From NCBI GenBank assembly GCA_022494885.1, contig JAGVSM010000963.1:1-64000 (forward strand): 64,000 bases of DNA, written 5' to 3'. Origin of the DNA: Micrasema longulum (lineage: Eukaryota > Arthropoda > Insecta > Trichoptera > Brachycentridae). Positions 11,142 through 22,984 of the stretch are shown here, piece by piece. How positions within the stretch are numbered: position 1 is the stretch's first letter; each line of letters starts with the position of its first letter. The notes below the pieces were generated by a model. The model was given only the letters and a program-made list of their open reading frames with translations. It had not been told where the DNA came from and did no database searches. Position numbers and translations under genes: made by a program.

Positions 11142-11385
11142 ACATACATATCATATTTTTCCATGCAAAACAGACGCCAAAATAAGATATGTCTGACATA
11201 TCATATTTAGCCATCTAGAAATCTAGAACAAAGGCGGCAAAACAAGATATGTTTGATATACCATATTTAGCCATCTTTCAACACACATGACATACCATCT
11301 TTAGAAATAGAGTAGTGAAGATGTGTTTAACATATCACATTTTGCTGTCTAAAACAAAGACGGCAAAACAAGATATAATATAAAT
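11142..11385 (+). repeat. Degenerate tandem repeat, about four units
   Basis: Units of about 50-75 bp begin with ACATATCATATTT-like sequence and mostly end with GGCAAAACAAGATATG-like sequence, near 11142, 11196, 11258 and 11328. Because each unit opens with ATATC and closes with GATAT, each can also fold on itself. Confidence 0.6.
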
Positions 11386-11780
11386 TGTCAACCAATTCCT
11401 CCTTGTCTCCGTTTCTTAAGAATTATCTTATGTGTCACGTCTGTTGTCAGTTGTCAGTCATGTTTGTTTTTAAGTGACATAGGTATCTCAATTTGTCATC
11501 TTTGGAAAAAGAAAAATAAACATATTATAAAGTGAAACGGCTAATATTTTCTAAACCCTATTAAATGAAAACATACCATATTTTATCAAATTGTAGACCT
11601 CACTGAGACGAATCCCGTGAATATTCACTAAATATATATATAACTTGATATGCCTAAAAAAGTGACATCATACTTAGCCAATTCTCCAATGAATTAATGT
11701 GTTTTGTAATACTCAATAAAACTCAAATAATAAAGTTAAGTATTATTCTGTTATATAAAGGGTATTTTTTTTTGTTTCAG

Positions 11781-12010
11781 CTGAAAGTGCGAGCGGTGAC
11801 AGCATGGAGACATGGAGGAGCAGAACATGGTGGAGAATTGTCGGTGTTCTGTTGGTGATCCCCCCCCTAAAGTTGGTGGTTTCAGCCACCATGCCTAACC
11901 CTAATGGCGTCTCCATAGCTATTGCCAACATGTCCGGAGATATGGTACTTACTGACAGAGACTTAGATTGTTTGGACTGCGTCCGTAACGTGAATGGTTC
12001 GTCGTCCTAA
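11781..12010 (+). CDS. Coding-like island, candidate exon, no family recognised
   Basis: A textbook splice acceptor (T-run then GTTTCAG) ends at 11780. After it the plus strand stays open to a stop at 12008-12010. An ATG at 11804 in good context (CAGCATGG) would start a 68-residue protein with a hydrophobic segment (IVGVLLVIPPLKLVVSA, about residues 12-28), like a signal peptide or membrane anchor. The minus strand is also open here and has a strong donor (GTAAGTAC) at about 11956-11949, so the sense strand is ambiguous. Codon composition is richer than the flanks. I do not recognise the product, and an exon of a larger gene is possible. Confidence 0.3.
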
Positions 12011-12109
12011 GAAGCGTTAGATGCCATCTTAATGTAAGCTTAATATACGTTTAGTTTATAAAAAAATTAAACAGTTTGTATTTCTGATTGAATGCATTTT
12101 TTTATATAA

Positions 12110-12470
12110 GTTGCATAAAATAACCGTTTCTCGTCACGGAGTGCGATTAAATTCTTTTTTAGTGACTTCTACTTCTTCGTGAAGCGGAAGGTCTGTTACG
12201 ATCTCATTAAACGATTGGATTATTCCCGTAACCAGTGCTTTTACAATCTTCGAAGGAATAAACGATACAATGATCTCATGTTGTTGAATAAGAATGATAG
12301 TGGCGACAATTTAACGCCTTACGCTAAAAAACAAGTGCGCGAATTGATGAACTTTCTTCCACAATTACTTCCCCGCGCTATATGCATAGCAAATAATACA
12401 CGTTTGAGTGAACTTTAATATGTAATTGTCGTTTGACTATCGTAAATGCATTTGTGCTTAGGAAATAAAA
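12110..12470 (+). CDS. Coding-like open frame followed by AATAAA, no family recognised
   Basis: The frame is open from just after a stop at about 12109 to a TAA at 12416-12418 and is rich in charged and aromatic residues (CYDLIKRLDYSRNQCFYNLR is one segment). There is no clear initiator before the ATG at 12278. A CTTTTTTAG at about 12155-12163 could serve as a splice acceptor. An AATAAA at about 12463 fits a 3' end. It may be the terminal exon of a gene whose other exons I cannot see, possibly joined to the island at 11781, or a relic of an inserted element or virus-like sequence. Function unknown. Confidence 0.3.
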
Positions 12471-12794
12471 GAACTACGTATATAATAATTATTGTCTATT
12501 GTTTTATACTTGCGCACAGATTTGTAATATAACGCTTTTGTGATATACTTGTTTTTACTTTATTGTTTCTAAAAATATTTGTTATAAGCTTATTTAAATA
12601 TTCTATCGCTTCTTTATTGCAAAAGTTAATATACTACGGATGGATCTTCCATTCCGATATGTAAGAGATGTTCTTAGGGTACGATTATAATAATCTGAAT
12701 GTTTTCAAATGTTTAAGAATATTTTAAAAGCTCAGTTGTTTTGTTATGTTTTTATTGTTTATGACGCAAGTGTGGGCGGCTCTGTAGATTGCTC

Positions 12795-13195
12795 TCCATC
12801 GCGTGCAGTGCCAGCCAAGGCCAAAGGGCACTATGTAATGATTGTCGGCAGATAATGTGATAACTATCCAACATGTGTAGTGCCAGCCAGGGCCAAAGGG
12901 CACTATATAATGATTGTCGGCAGATAATGTGATAGCTATCCAACGTGTGTAGTGCCAGCCAGGGCACTATATAATGATTGTCGGCAGATAATGTGATAGC
13001 TATGCAACATGTGTAGTGCCAGCCAGGGCACTATGTAACGATTGTCGGCAGATAATGTGATAGCTATGCAATGTATGTAGTGCCAGCCAGGGCACTATGT
13101 AATGATTGTCGGCAGATAATGTGATAGCTATCCAACAACGTGTGTGGTGCCAGCCAGGGCGCTAATGATTGTCTGCAGATAATGTGATTGTGAAT
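12795..13195 (+). repeat. Minisatellite, about six units of 68-78 bp
   Basis: The core unit contains AGTGCCAGCCAGGGCACT, then TAATGATTGTCGGCAGATAA and TGTGATAGCTATCCAAC. Units 1 and 2 carry an extra GGCCAAAG-type insertion absent from units 3-5; the last unit is truncated and diverged. Within each unit AGTGCC can pair with GGCACT to form a small hairpin. Minus-strand open frames here (12752-12967 and 13064-13276) are by-products of the repeat. Confidence 0.95.
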
Positions 13196-13199
13196 GTCG

Positions 13200-16100
13200 A
13201 GTGGAATATTAAGCTCTAAGAGACTTTTTAACAAATTTTCAAGTGACTTTTTTAAATTACACGGATAAATATACATTTATATACTTATGTAATGAATATA
13301 TATATTTTAGTGTTTAGTAGGTACATAACAAATTACGTCGTAAAAATGATTACTGTGTGGCGATCGCATCGGAAAAATAAATGAGAAGAGTTTAACTATA
13401 TACGGTTGATATATATTTAAAGATGTGTTAAATTGTAATAAAACTTTATGTTTAAATTAGGTTGTGTTTATGATTGTCTATTGTATAATATGTATTACTA
13501 AACCGTTACGTCGGTACTGATAACTGTATTTTACTTTCAAATCTTTTTCGTGCTGTTCTGAAATTGTATTAAAATTGGTCAGATTGTACGAAAACTTATT
13601 CATAATACATTACAATCTTTAATACCTCGTAATATTTCTACTGCATTTAGCACACAATAAATCAAAACCATTTTGGAGGTAAACTGAAAGTGCTTTGTTT
13701 TCCAACTAAGTTTCGCAACTAAGTATTGTGATTGGATTATTATTTGGGAGTATACCAAGAGTGGAAAGTAATCTTCCTTTAGCTCGACTCACAGCACCTT
13801 GAGGTATATTTTGCAAATGTTCATGTGATACTAGATTTATTCCATCGGGTTTATGAATACAATAAAGCTATTTCAACACATAAAACATAATTAAATATCC
13901 CACCTTGTTTGTAGAATTTATAGCATTTTCATAAAAGATTAGATAATAGCTACCAAAGGAAATATTTTGTATAATTAATGATTCGGGCAAGTGAAATCAC
14001 TTTCTTTATTTTCCATACAGATTTGTCTAAAATTCTAGTGCGTAACATTTTTCACTGTACACACTCTTTTGATGACGTAAAGTTAGTAAAATAATAATCC
14101 TGCCCAATAATAGTATTACGAATGTGTTTTCAAACAAAACATAGATTATTCAAATAGCTATAGACTTTGTGACATGTCGGAGGAAAATTATGTTTGAGCC
14201 AAGAATGGACAGTCATTCAAATCAGGTGGGTTAGGTGCTATGTAATAATAACCATTTATTGCCATTTTATATCCATTCAAAGATCAATTGTGAATTCTTC
14301 AGCTGTTATTGGCTGGTTTTATAATGACCGATCCCCTCGTAAAACTTTTTATTGGATAAACTAGCAAAATAGTTTCATTTAGGTAGAGTATTACAAATCA
14401 TAAATAGAAATTGGTGACATTTTTGTAAAAATTTTGGGATCTGTAAACAAAAAGCTTTAAATAAACAATATTTAAATTGTATATTAAAGTGGGATCTAAC
14501 ATTATTAAACGTGCCAATAGCTTCTTACTTCATAATTTCATGTAAAGAACCATAGGCAGTATATTAAACATTTCATGCAAATGGTTCGTATTTCTGGGAA
14601 GTGATAGAATTCTAAAATTATTTTTAGCAGAGTAAATATTTTCTTATCATCAATAGAATATGTATGTATGTATTTATATATCTACTTTTTGCACGGTGAT
14701 ATTAGAATTTTGTTGAAAGTAATAGTGATATATAGTACCAACGATTTGCAAATTTCAAACATCATAATATGTATGTAATGCACTACATTCTGCATTTTAT
14801 GTAACATTAAACCTTCTTGTGATAGACACTCTGTTAAAAGTGCTTTCGTCAGACAAGTGAAAATAAAAAATTGTCTCTTAACAATCATTCTACAAATCGG
14901 TACGAAACAATTCATCACACATCTTACATCTGTGGAAGGGTTTTACAGCTCGAGTGATTTGCATCAGTTCTCATTTGTATTTTGTAAGCGAGTCTCATTT
15001 AATGTCATATGTGATTGAAAGTAGATTTAATAATAAGTAACATTTGTCAATATATCCTAGAATCTCGGTTCTGGATAATTGTATCACTTTTAGGATACTA
15101 ATAAAGTAATTTAGCTCCTAAGGATGTGTCCAGCACCATGTATCTTATGACTTCTGAGGACAAAATATGCTACTAGGAGTTATATGAAATAAGAACAAAG
15201 TACAAAAAAAGTATTTCTACCTCAACCCTAATCTTGCTGTTCAAATGTGAGAATTATTTCATTTTTAGCATAATTAAAATTACGACCACACATTTACACA
15301 TCAAAATATTTCATTGTTATACATTTTCCTCACCAAACAGTTTGTCCGATGAAAATTCTCCTTAACTAAAATAAATTAATTCAGTATTTGTATGTATTTG
15401 AATTTAGTATGTGTAAAATATAGATTAATGTTTTTTCCAACAGAAGCACATGTCTCACATTTTATAGAACTCCATTCTGAATTAACGAGTCAACTATTCT
15501 ATGTTTTAATTTTTGACCAAACAAATATATTTTTTAATTTTATTGATTACGAATTGTGCTAGCTATATATTATGTATCTAAATTTGTTTCATAAAGCACC
15601 ACAAATGATGTGTCGTGACAACGAAGAATACGAAATAGCATTGTTGTTCCGAACGAGTGTCCAGTCTACATACATCTTAATGCATGTTTGTGTTTTATCT
15701 GTAACATAAGATATGTCAACCATTTTAGTGTTTATCTCTTTCTCAGTTCAATACTTAGGTGAAATGTCAATCATACAAAACACAGTCTTTGCAATCTTTG
15801 AATAAATTATGAAAATACATTGTGTTCTTTATTATTTAAGTGTTATATATTGCAACCATTACATGTGTTAACTAAATTGGGATGAAAGATCTCAACAAAG
15901 ACAAAGGAAATTCTATTGAGAGTGGAATACAGAAGTCTAGGAGAGTTGAACCATTTAAATAGACCATATACCATAATTTTTTTACCGAAAAAAACTGGAA
16001 CCATGTTATATTTTCTTCTCAAAAGATTTTTTCCATCTTTATTGAAATATCTTGATCAAATTCCTCGAGGATTGTACCAGTATTTTTTGTCTTCAAAGAT

Positions 16101-16325
16101 TTGAATGTATTAAAAATATTGTTGATTACTAAGAATGAAATAATGGCATGGAAAGAGTTTCAGAATTGGTAAGTCAAAACTCTCAGGCTCAAAAGCCGAG
16201 GAATAATTATATCGCTAATGGAAATTTGATATGCTGAAAGAGACGATGTGTAAATAGTTCAAGAGTAGAAGAAATTGAAAAATAAATCATGTTTCTCGTT
16301 TTTATTAATACATTAGAACAAATTA
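13200..16325. other. AT-rich intergenic sequence, no gene seen
   Basis: I found no conserved frame, RNA or bounded repeat in this 3.1-kb stretch. A short match to repeat C (GAATACAGAAGTCTAGG) occurs at about 15925-15941. Confidence 0.45.
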
Positions 16326-16329
16326 ATAT

Positions 16330-16500
16330 TGTACATTAAAAATTAGTATGAAATTTAAATTGGTGGGTATTTCGACAAATAGAGAACATTTTTGTGAAAT
16401 TAATATGGAAGTCGACACATTTACAGGGTTTATGACCTGTAATTGGCTAATTGAAGTGGCCACTTTTTACACACTATAACATTCCATTTGAATAAACAAA
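16330..16500 (+). repeat. Repeat C copy
   Basis: Blocks TATGGAAGTC, CATTTACAGGG, TATGACCTGT and GTGGCCACTTTTTACACAC match the repeat C family, best seen at 27262-27440 and 60690-60925. The copy is diverged. Confidence 0.6.
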
Positions 16501-17398
16501 AAAATTTTTTTTCAGTTCTCTTTCCCTCTTTTGAACAATTTACTCTGTTCCCCGGAGCATTTCAAATTTCCATCGATAATGAATGACATACGCACACAAT
16601 ATTTACAAATAACTCTTTGCATCATCAGCAGGTAAAGTAAGACACTATTGTTTGTTTTCATTTATCACCATTGATAACATCACCACACTCCCGCAACACA
16701 CACACAATGCCTTTACGCAAGAGTTTATTTTTGCCATTCAACATTCACTAACTTCCTTTTCACATCCTAGGATGGCGACCTAGGTTGCCACTGTGTATTC
16801 TTTAATCCAACACCCTGTTTGTCTTACTAACTACAGTTGGGATTCTTTTTATCCTATATACACAAAATATCTTTCTTTTACCAGAGCATATTCAAACTAA
16901 TATAATTTTGATGGTGTTTTATTTAAGTACGCGTGTACATAATTATTAGTTTTGTAAACCATTGTAGATTGTTTTAAACACAATTCGGTCTCCTAACAAT
17001 GCAAATTCATGTTTCAGTCATCAAATATGTTTTACCAGGGGTATTTTAAAAATGTATTCGGGAACAAAAGACAGAAAATTATGAAAAATAGATTATACCG
17101 ACAAAACATACAACCAAAATCAAACAATAACTGCTGGTAGTAAAATGTTTTACATGCATACAATGTTTTGAATTTTACAATTGCATTTATATTAATTCAG
17201 AGCTCGAAAACTATCTGCAAAGTGACAATAATAAATTTGACTGAAGTCAGAGGTTTCTGGTCTACGAAGATTTTGGACAGCAATACACAAATTAGTCTTA
17301 AATACAGCACATTTCAAACCATCAAGTCGCCAAACAACCTGAAATCAGCAAAGAACCCAACTGTTCTGAATATAATCAATAATTTCCCATAATACGAA
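16500..17398. other. Intergenic, no gene seen
   Basis: AT-rich. The 74-codon frame at 17168-17392 has no recognisable similarity. Confidence 0.4.
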
Positions 17399-17400
17399 TA

Positions 17401-17754
17401 CAGCAAGACTCCTGACTATCCGGATTATTGAGTGCCAGATTTTCTTGCTTTTGAAATAATACAGGAAATTAGAATCACATTGAAAATATACTTTAACATG
17501 TCCAGCAAAGTTAATTGCACAATTAAATTAAAACGAAGCTTGTTTGTTTTGGAACCGGTCGGTGGAAAAAAAAAGAAAAAAAATTAGGAGTTAAAAACAA
17601 AGTTGTTTTATTTATTTTATTACAAAAACCACAAAGTTAGTGCTTCAAATATAAACTTTATAAAAAAAATTCTCCTTTAAGTTTTATTTCCTGATAACGA
17701 TCTGGATATTTGGCAATCCGGATGACTGGAGTTCAGATAAACAGAGTTTTACTG
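17401..17754 (+). mobile_element. Tigger/pogo-like MITE
   Basis: The left end CAGCAAGACTCC...ATCCGGA and the right end TCCGGAT...GAGTTTTACTG are imperfect terminal inverted repeats. The CAGTAAAACTC-type terminus with an inner ATCCGGA resembles pogo/Tigger-type elements. A TA dinucleotide flanks both sides (17399-17400 and 17755-17756), the target duplication expected for the Tc1/mariner/pogo superfamily. The 354-bp interior encodes no transposase. Confidence 0.75.
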
Positions 17755-17759
17755 TACTT

Positions 17760-18085
17760 TTAACTAATAAAAATTTATATCAGGTTAAATTCACTGCAAA
17801 TCCGCATTAAAACAAAGCAATTTAAAGCATTAAGTTATATGTTCCTTTCCAAAAATGTGTGTAATCCTATCTTGATTTTGCTTGGTAAAAAGACTGAAGT
17901 ATGCATTAATTTGTGTAAGATTATTCAATAAAAGCCTTTTATTACTTCTAATATACGTAATTAATGAGACAGACTACACTATAATATTCACAAGGAAACC
18001 TTTGAAAGGCGACACAGGAAAATCTTAAAACAGTTCATCTATAATTATGTTATTTGATTTTGGCAGTGTGATAACAACATGTATT
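17760..18085. other. Intergenic, no gene seen
   Basis: AT-rich sequence without recognisable features. Confidence 0.4.
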
Positions 18086-19269
18086 GCAACCGGATTGTCA
18101 TTTTAGCCGAAATACATATTGGCTAACCATATTACTAAATGCATGTTTTAAAATGGCTATTTATTGTCCTAGCCACATTGACACTACTTGGCATTCTACA
18201 ATTCGGCTAACCATATTTACCCGCTATGCAAATTGGCGAAGATGTTTGATTGTTTTAAAGTGACCAATATAGGTACATACTTTTATTATCTTTATTTATA
18301 TAATTCTTCTGTACGTGTGATGTCACTGAACTACTCCTAAACGGCTTAACCGATTTACGTGCGGTTTTCAGCAAAATATAGATCTTTGGGTTGCGCGTGT
18401 TCGTAGATATAAAAATTTTCAATCAAATCTGTAAAAAAAAAAGTTAGGAGCACAAATCTTTTTTTATCGACTTACCAGGGTTGCATTCGACGAGAATACA
18501 TATATAAAAAATGGAAGGATGTTGTTTTTTTGTGTTTAAAAAAAGTTTGTTTTTGAATGTTTACAAACAACATTCGCTCTTTATGGATCCCAATCAGGTT
18601 CTTTTATTACATTCCTTATAATTTCTTCCCATTTATTTCTTTTTATTGGCGTTTTGGTGATACTAAAATAATATTGATTGAAATTCAACACCCCTGTTGG
18701 TGAGAAGAGCTGAGTTTGAAATTTGCAAAAAGAATTGAATTATTTTTATATATTCAATAAAAAGTATTTTTCAAAAGTAATAGCAGGCAAGCCAACGTTC
18801 TGGCAGGACAACGTCTGTCGGGTACGCTAGTTTAATTAAAAAAATATTAGGTAATGAAAATAATATGAGCAAAATGATACATACTGTTTATCCTATACAA
18901 AACATAATTAATAATTGGTTATCTAAATAAGAACATAAGATATAATTATTAAGCATTCTAAGACTACGTGAAATAAATCATCAGTATTTATTATCACAAT
19001 ATTTGATAATATCTATGATACAGTTTTTCTGCACAAATCTATGTTTTGCTTAATAAATGACTTTCCCACCGATGATTACCTCAAGTGGCAGAAAAACAAA
19101 CTAAAAAGGATAATCGGCTAAAATGTTATTGACGATCTTTGGGTCGGGTGTGCCATTAATCAGCCAAACTGCAATAAAACTATCCGTCAATTGGCCCTTT
19201 TACAATATGGAGCTGTTTTAAAATATGACTAGCCAATATGCATTCCGGCTAAGATGACAATCCAGCTGC
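18086..19269. mobile_element. TIR element interrupted by a Helitron
   Basis: The left arm from 18086 (GGATTGTCATTTTAGCCG, ATACATATTGGCTA) is the complement of the right arm ending at 19269 (TAGCCAATATGCATT, CGGCTAAGATGACAATCC). The arms are about 60-70 bp with scattered mismatches. Without the nested Helitron, the element would be roughly 640 bp. It has no transposase frame, so it is non-autonomous. Confidence 0.7.
18289..18831 (+). mobile_element. Non-autonomous Helitron
   Basis: It begins TC at 18289 and ends CTAGT at 18831, sitting between a host A (18288) and T (18832): the A^T target and TC...CTRRT ends that define Helitrons. Near the 5' end is the common insect block CTGAACTACTCCTAAACGG followed by CCGATTTACG. 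Just before the 3' end, CAACGTCTGTCGGGTACGCT includes a GACA/TGTC stem. At 543 bp it encodes no Rep/helicase. Confidence 0.8.
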
Positions 19270-19579
19270 GACATATATAAATGTTTATTTTTTGTGAATA
19301 TGACGAAGACATGTATGACGAATATGTAGAAAGAGTTTATGTATAAAGTTTGGGTTGTTAAAAAATGGAGACATGAAAAGTTTCTACTGGCCATGCGAAT
19401 TGCTCTGCAACAAGTCTGTATTATGACTATCTCCTCTTCGATTGATGCAGGGCCAATTGATGTTTCCATAATGACCATCTAAACTACATACAGTGCATAG
19501 AGCTTCTTGAAACTAATATGATTTTAAAATAGGAAAAATGGAAGTTTGTAAAATCGTACATTTTGAAAAAGAAAATCAA

Positions 19580-20160
19580 ATTAATAATTGGAAACAATTT
19601 TGATTTTTTTGCTGAGCGTAGCAGACTTATAGATATATTGCATAGACTTGCTTTCATCCCAAAGAAAAAAGTCCAGGGGTGTCGATCGCAAGATCTTGGT
19701 GGCCAATTGATATCTCCATTTTGAAAGATAATTGCAATAGAACCATTGTTTGATTAGCTGTGCGGCAGATGGCACTGTCTTGTTGAAAATGCATATATTT
19801 AGCATCCATATGAGGTAATTTGGGTCATAAAAAGTTTGCAATCATGTCACGATAACGTTCACCATTCGCCGTAATCGCTAGGGCCAACCGCATTAAAAAA
19901 AAATACGGTCAAATGACTTTAACAGCCCAAAAACTGTGACTTTTTGTGGATGCATTTGATTTTCAGCTGCCCAAATGCGGCAGTCCTGCTTACTAACAAA
20001 ACCATTGAGGTTAAAATGTGCCTCATCGCTAAAGATGATTTTCTTCTAAAAATCTGGTTCAACTTTGAGTTCCTCCAGAATCCAATTGGTGAATGTATGG
20101 CGCTTTATAGCGCTTCATTATTAATTTCACGTGTCTCTAGATGCCATTAGTTAAATATGA
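19580..20160 (-). pseudogene. Mariner-type transposase relic, catalytic/C-terminal half
   Basis: On the minus strand around 20040-19930 the translation reads FSDEAHFNLNGFVSKQDCR, then IWAAENQMHPQKVTVFG. This is the block around the second catalytic Asp of a long-form mariner/IS630-type DDE transposase. Further left, WPPRSCD and TPLDFFLW match the end of the catalytic core. Several frameshifts and stops separate the blocks, so it is dead. A different part of the same transposase family is present at 26557-26815. Confidence 0.75.
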
Positions 20161-20690
20161 CGTTTATAAATCCACCTATGAAGTTTACTTGGTCAGTAAA
20201 AAACAAAGTGAAATGAATATTTTCTTATAAAATATTATAAGATATATTCATAGCCTTTTAATGCAGTTAGGTTTCTCCATTAACAAAATCAAATCTATTA
20301 GTTTTTATTGTAAATAACACAACAAATATGCGGCAACAAACGAAGAAGTTGTTAGAATTCGGAAGAATGTTTAGAATTATTTAGAACAATTTCAGCAAAA
20401 TTTTGCAATAAGATCTCGGGAAAGGCTTTGCCAAAATTGTATTACAGTCAGAGTTTAGTAGAATTTTTCTGTTGAAAATTTCTCAATCCTCCCTGTATCT
20501 ATAGCATTTTGCTTCCTCTAACAATATGAAATATTTTTTTGTTTAATAACATACATAGTTTGAAATTTGTCATATGTAAAGTCTTACTGATTTGGCTCGG
20601 GGAGCCAAGAAAATGAACCAATGTTTAGTGGAATGAGAAATATTGCTAGATTTATGTTTTACATAATATCAATAAACCAATAGAGATATC
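20160..20690. other. Intergenic, no gene seen
   Basis: AT-rich sequence downstream of dtl. No features recognised. Confidence 0.4.
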
Positions 20691-20694
20691 ACTT

Positions 20695-20700
20695 TATTTA
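20695..20700 (-). terminator. Candidate poly(A) signal of dtl
   Basis: An AATAAA on the minus strand lies about 650 bp past the dtl stop codon. It is the clearest canonical signal I found downstream, but alternatives nearer the stop are possible in such AT-rich DNA. Confidence 0.35.
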
Positions 20701-21350
20701 TTCACATTTACTTTCTGAACATACATCTGCATTAAAATAATAATAAACATTGTTAAAACATTCACTTTTCTTATTATTCTGGATATACATTATCACCCAG
20801 AAACATGTCTACAAATAAAAATTGTGCACATTTTTTTCTTATATACACCTGCAGATAAGGGGTACGGTTTCATACAAAATTATGTCCATAGATTTTTTTT
20901 AATAAGTGAAATAATAATACAGCTTCTAATTTAATTTTAATAGTAATATCCTTTAAAATCAAGATTAAATTAATAAATATAACTACATTACATGTTAAAT
21001 TTACTACAAGCGCATTCACATCTCACAGCTTTTTTATATTTCTATAATAAATAAGAATATTATGGAGTTGAGAGAGTAAAATGTTTCTATTCTAATTAAA
21101 ATACGAGAGTTTGGACTTAAATTTAAATCAAGTCCTGTTTGTATACCTTCTAAACTACACACATATGTAGGAAACTGCAAGAATTTCTGCACTTAATAGA
21201 GAATTGAACCTCCGGTTCAAACTTATCGAATATCACTGAGCCTTACATTACAATCAATCACTAAGGGTTAAATATATAAATAGTTTTATCATTCATATCA
21301 CTTTGGATTCACCAGGTAGGTTTTTAGAAATGCAGGGTAAAACTGGGTTT

Positions 21351-22984
21351 TTAATTATTTTTTTCTGTACTTTTAGAAAAATAATTCATAAGTGTAGTAT
21401 TTACTTTACACCTCACAGGTGTCTTGTTGAGATCGCTGGTTTTAGTAACAGAGTTCCTTCTCTGTGGAACAGGAACACTCTGTGGACTACTGCTATTGGG
21501 AGAGTTAGCAGGCTTTACGTTCTTCTCGATGCTCAATCTAGTAAGCCAGTCAATATTCTTACAAATCTTTTTAGGCGGAGACATTAATCCGAGGTGAGGA
21601 GCATCACCATTCAGCACATAATTAGGAAAGTCAAAGGTGGAAAGACAACGGAGCGCTTTCCGCGGGCTCGGGGAAATTATTAGTTTCTTAGGAGACTTGG
21701 TTGGTGTTCTCATAACGGTGTATTTAGTAATGCTGTAAGATGTTCCAGGTCTCTCTTCGTCACTAAGTAGACCTGCGTCGAGCTTGATACAACCTTCTAA
21801 CAAATCATTTGGACAATGCTTTTTAGATGTCGAAGCTCCTTCAAATGCATTCGCTTCTAATGCTTCCTCGACATTTAAATTGTTCGGTTTGTTTTCTGAA
21901 TTCTCTTCTTTCACAGTGGGAAGAGTTCCATTTAACATGTCTATAAGACTTCTCTTAGAAGTCCTTTTCACTCCCAAAGATCCAGACCGAGGGCTAGTCA
22001 TGGAGGATTGGAAAAAACATTTTTTTTTAGAAGATGTCACGAGCGGTTCTGAAGACTTCCTTTTTGCAGAATGAGGAGTCTGATCGAGCATCGGTCTAAG
22101 TTTTCCCGAACGGGGAAAGGATTTAGCGGATCCTCTCGATTCTTGCCTAGCGTCTGCGTCCGGCCATTCTTTCCCGATTCTCCATATCTTGTGTCGAGCG
22201 TCATCGCTGCAGGTCACTATTTTGATGTCTCCAGTCTGGCACCAGGAGGCGCAAGTTACCTCCGCAGAATGTCCCTCTAGTTGCACAATGGGTTCTGAAT
22301 ATTTTACATTCCAAATGTAAGCTTTTTCATCACTACTTCCACTAAGTAGATAGTTACCTTCGGGGCTTAAACTGGACTTAATGTAAAATGTACCATTTTC
22401 GTGTCCCACATATCTCTGTAGAGGTACCACATTATATGTGGTAACATTGAAAGAATAGATGACATTGTCCATGCAGTTTGCGAAGAGTACATAACGAGAT
22501 TTATCAAAAATGAGATTTGTGTAGCCATTCTTAGAAGAACTTCCGCAGTAGGGTATAGATTGTTTAGGCAAAGGGTCCTTCTTATATACAGAATAATTCT
22601 TCCTGAGATCCCAAACCTTTATATTTCCATCCCCATCCGCACATGAAATGAGAGTGTCGTCGTTCTGGAAGATCAACCCGGTGATGCTGTTCGCTCGGGT
22701 ACATTCCAGACTTCTAGAAGTTCTTTTAGAAGCGGATATGGGAGTCTTGGCAGTGATTGGATGACAGTTGAATATGGAGTTATCGGGTCTGGCTACAAAA
22801 TCGATACTGAGATTGGCCCTAATGTCCCACAAAAGGACCTTCCCATCGCGAGCTCCCGTAGCAAACACAGAACAATCATCCGGTCGAAATGCGACAGTCT
22901 TCACAGACTTAGTATGGCCGTAAAATACCTGCGATTTGTTGACAGTACCTTCACCCACATCCCATAATCTCGCTGAATGGTCAC
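21351..22984 (-). CDS. dtl: dtl exon 4 (most of WD40 domain and the C-terminal tail)
   Basis: The acceptor TTCCAG precedes G-H-S-type WD40 sequence at 22984 and the frame runs uninterrupted to the TAA at 21351-21353. One exon thus carries most of the propeller, both WDxR motifs, the disordered tail and the PIP-like box within the last 20 residues. Confidence 0.95.

Noticed and set aside
12770..13195. CRISPR-like regularly spaced repeats
   Set aside because: Units are contiguous with no unique spacers and the genome is eukaryotic; it is a minisatellite.
12752..13276. Minus-strand open frames of 71 and 70 codons with repeating residues
   Set aside because: Direct translation of the minisatellite units; no start context or conservation signal.
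21784..22967. Plus-strand frames opposite dtl exon 4
   Set aside because: Shadows of the coding strand; no independent signals.
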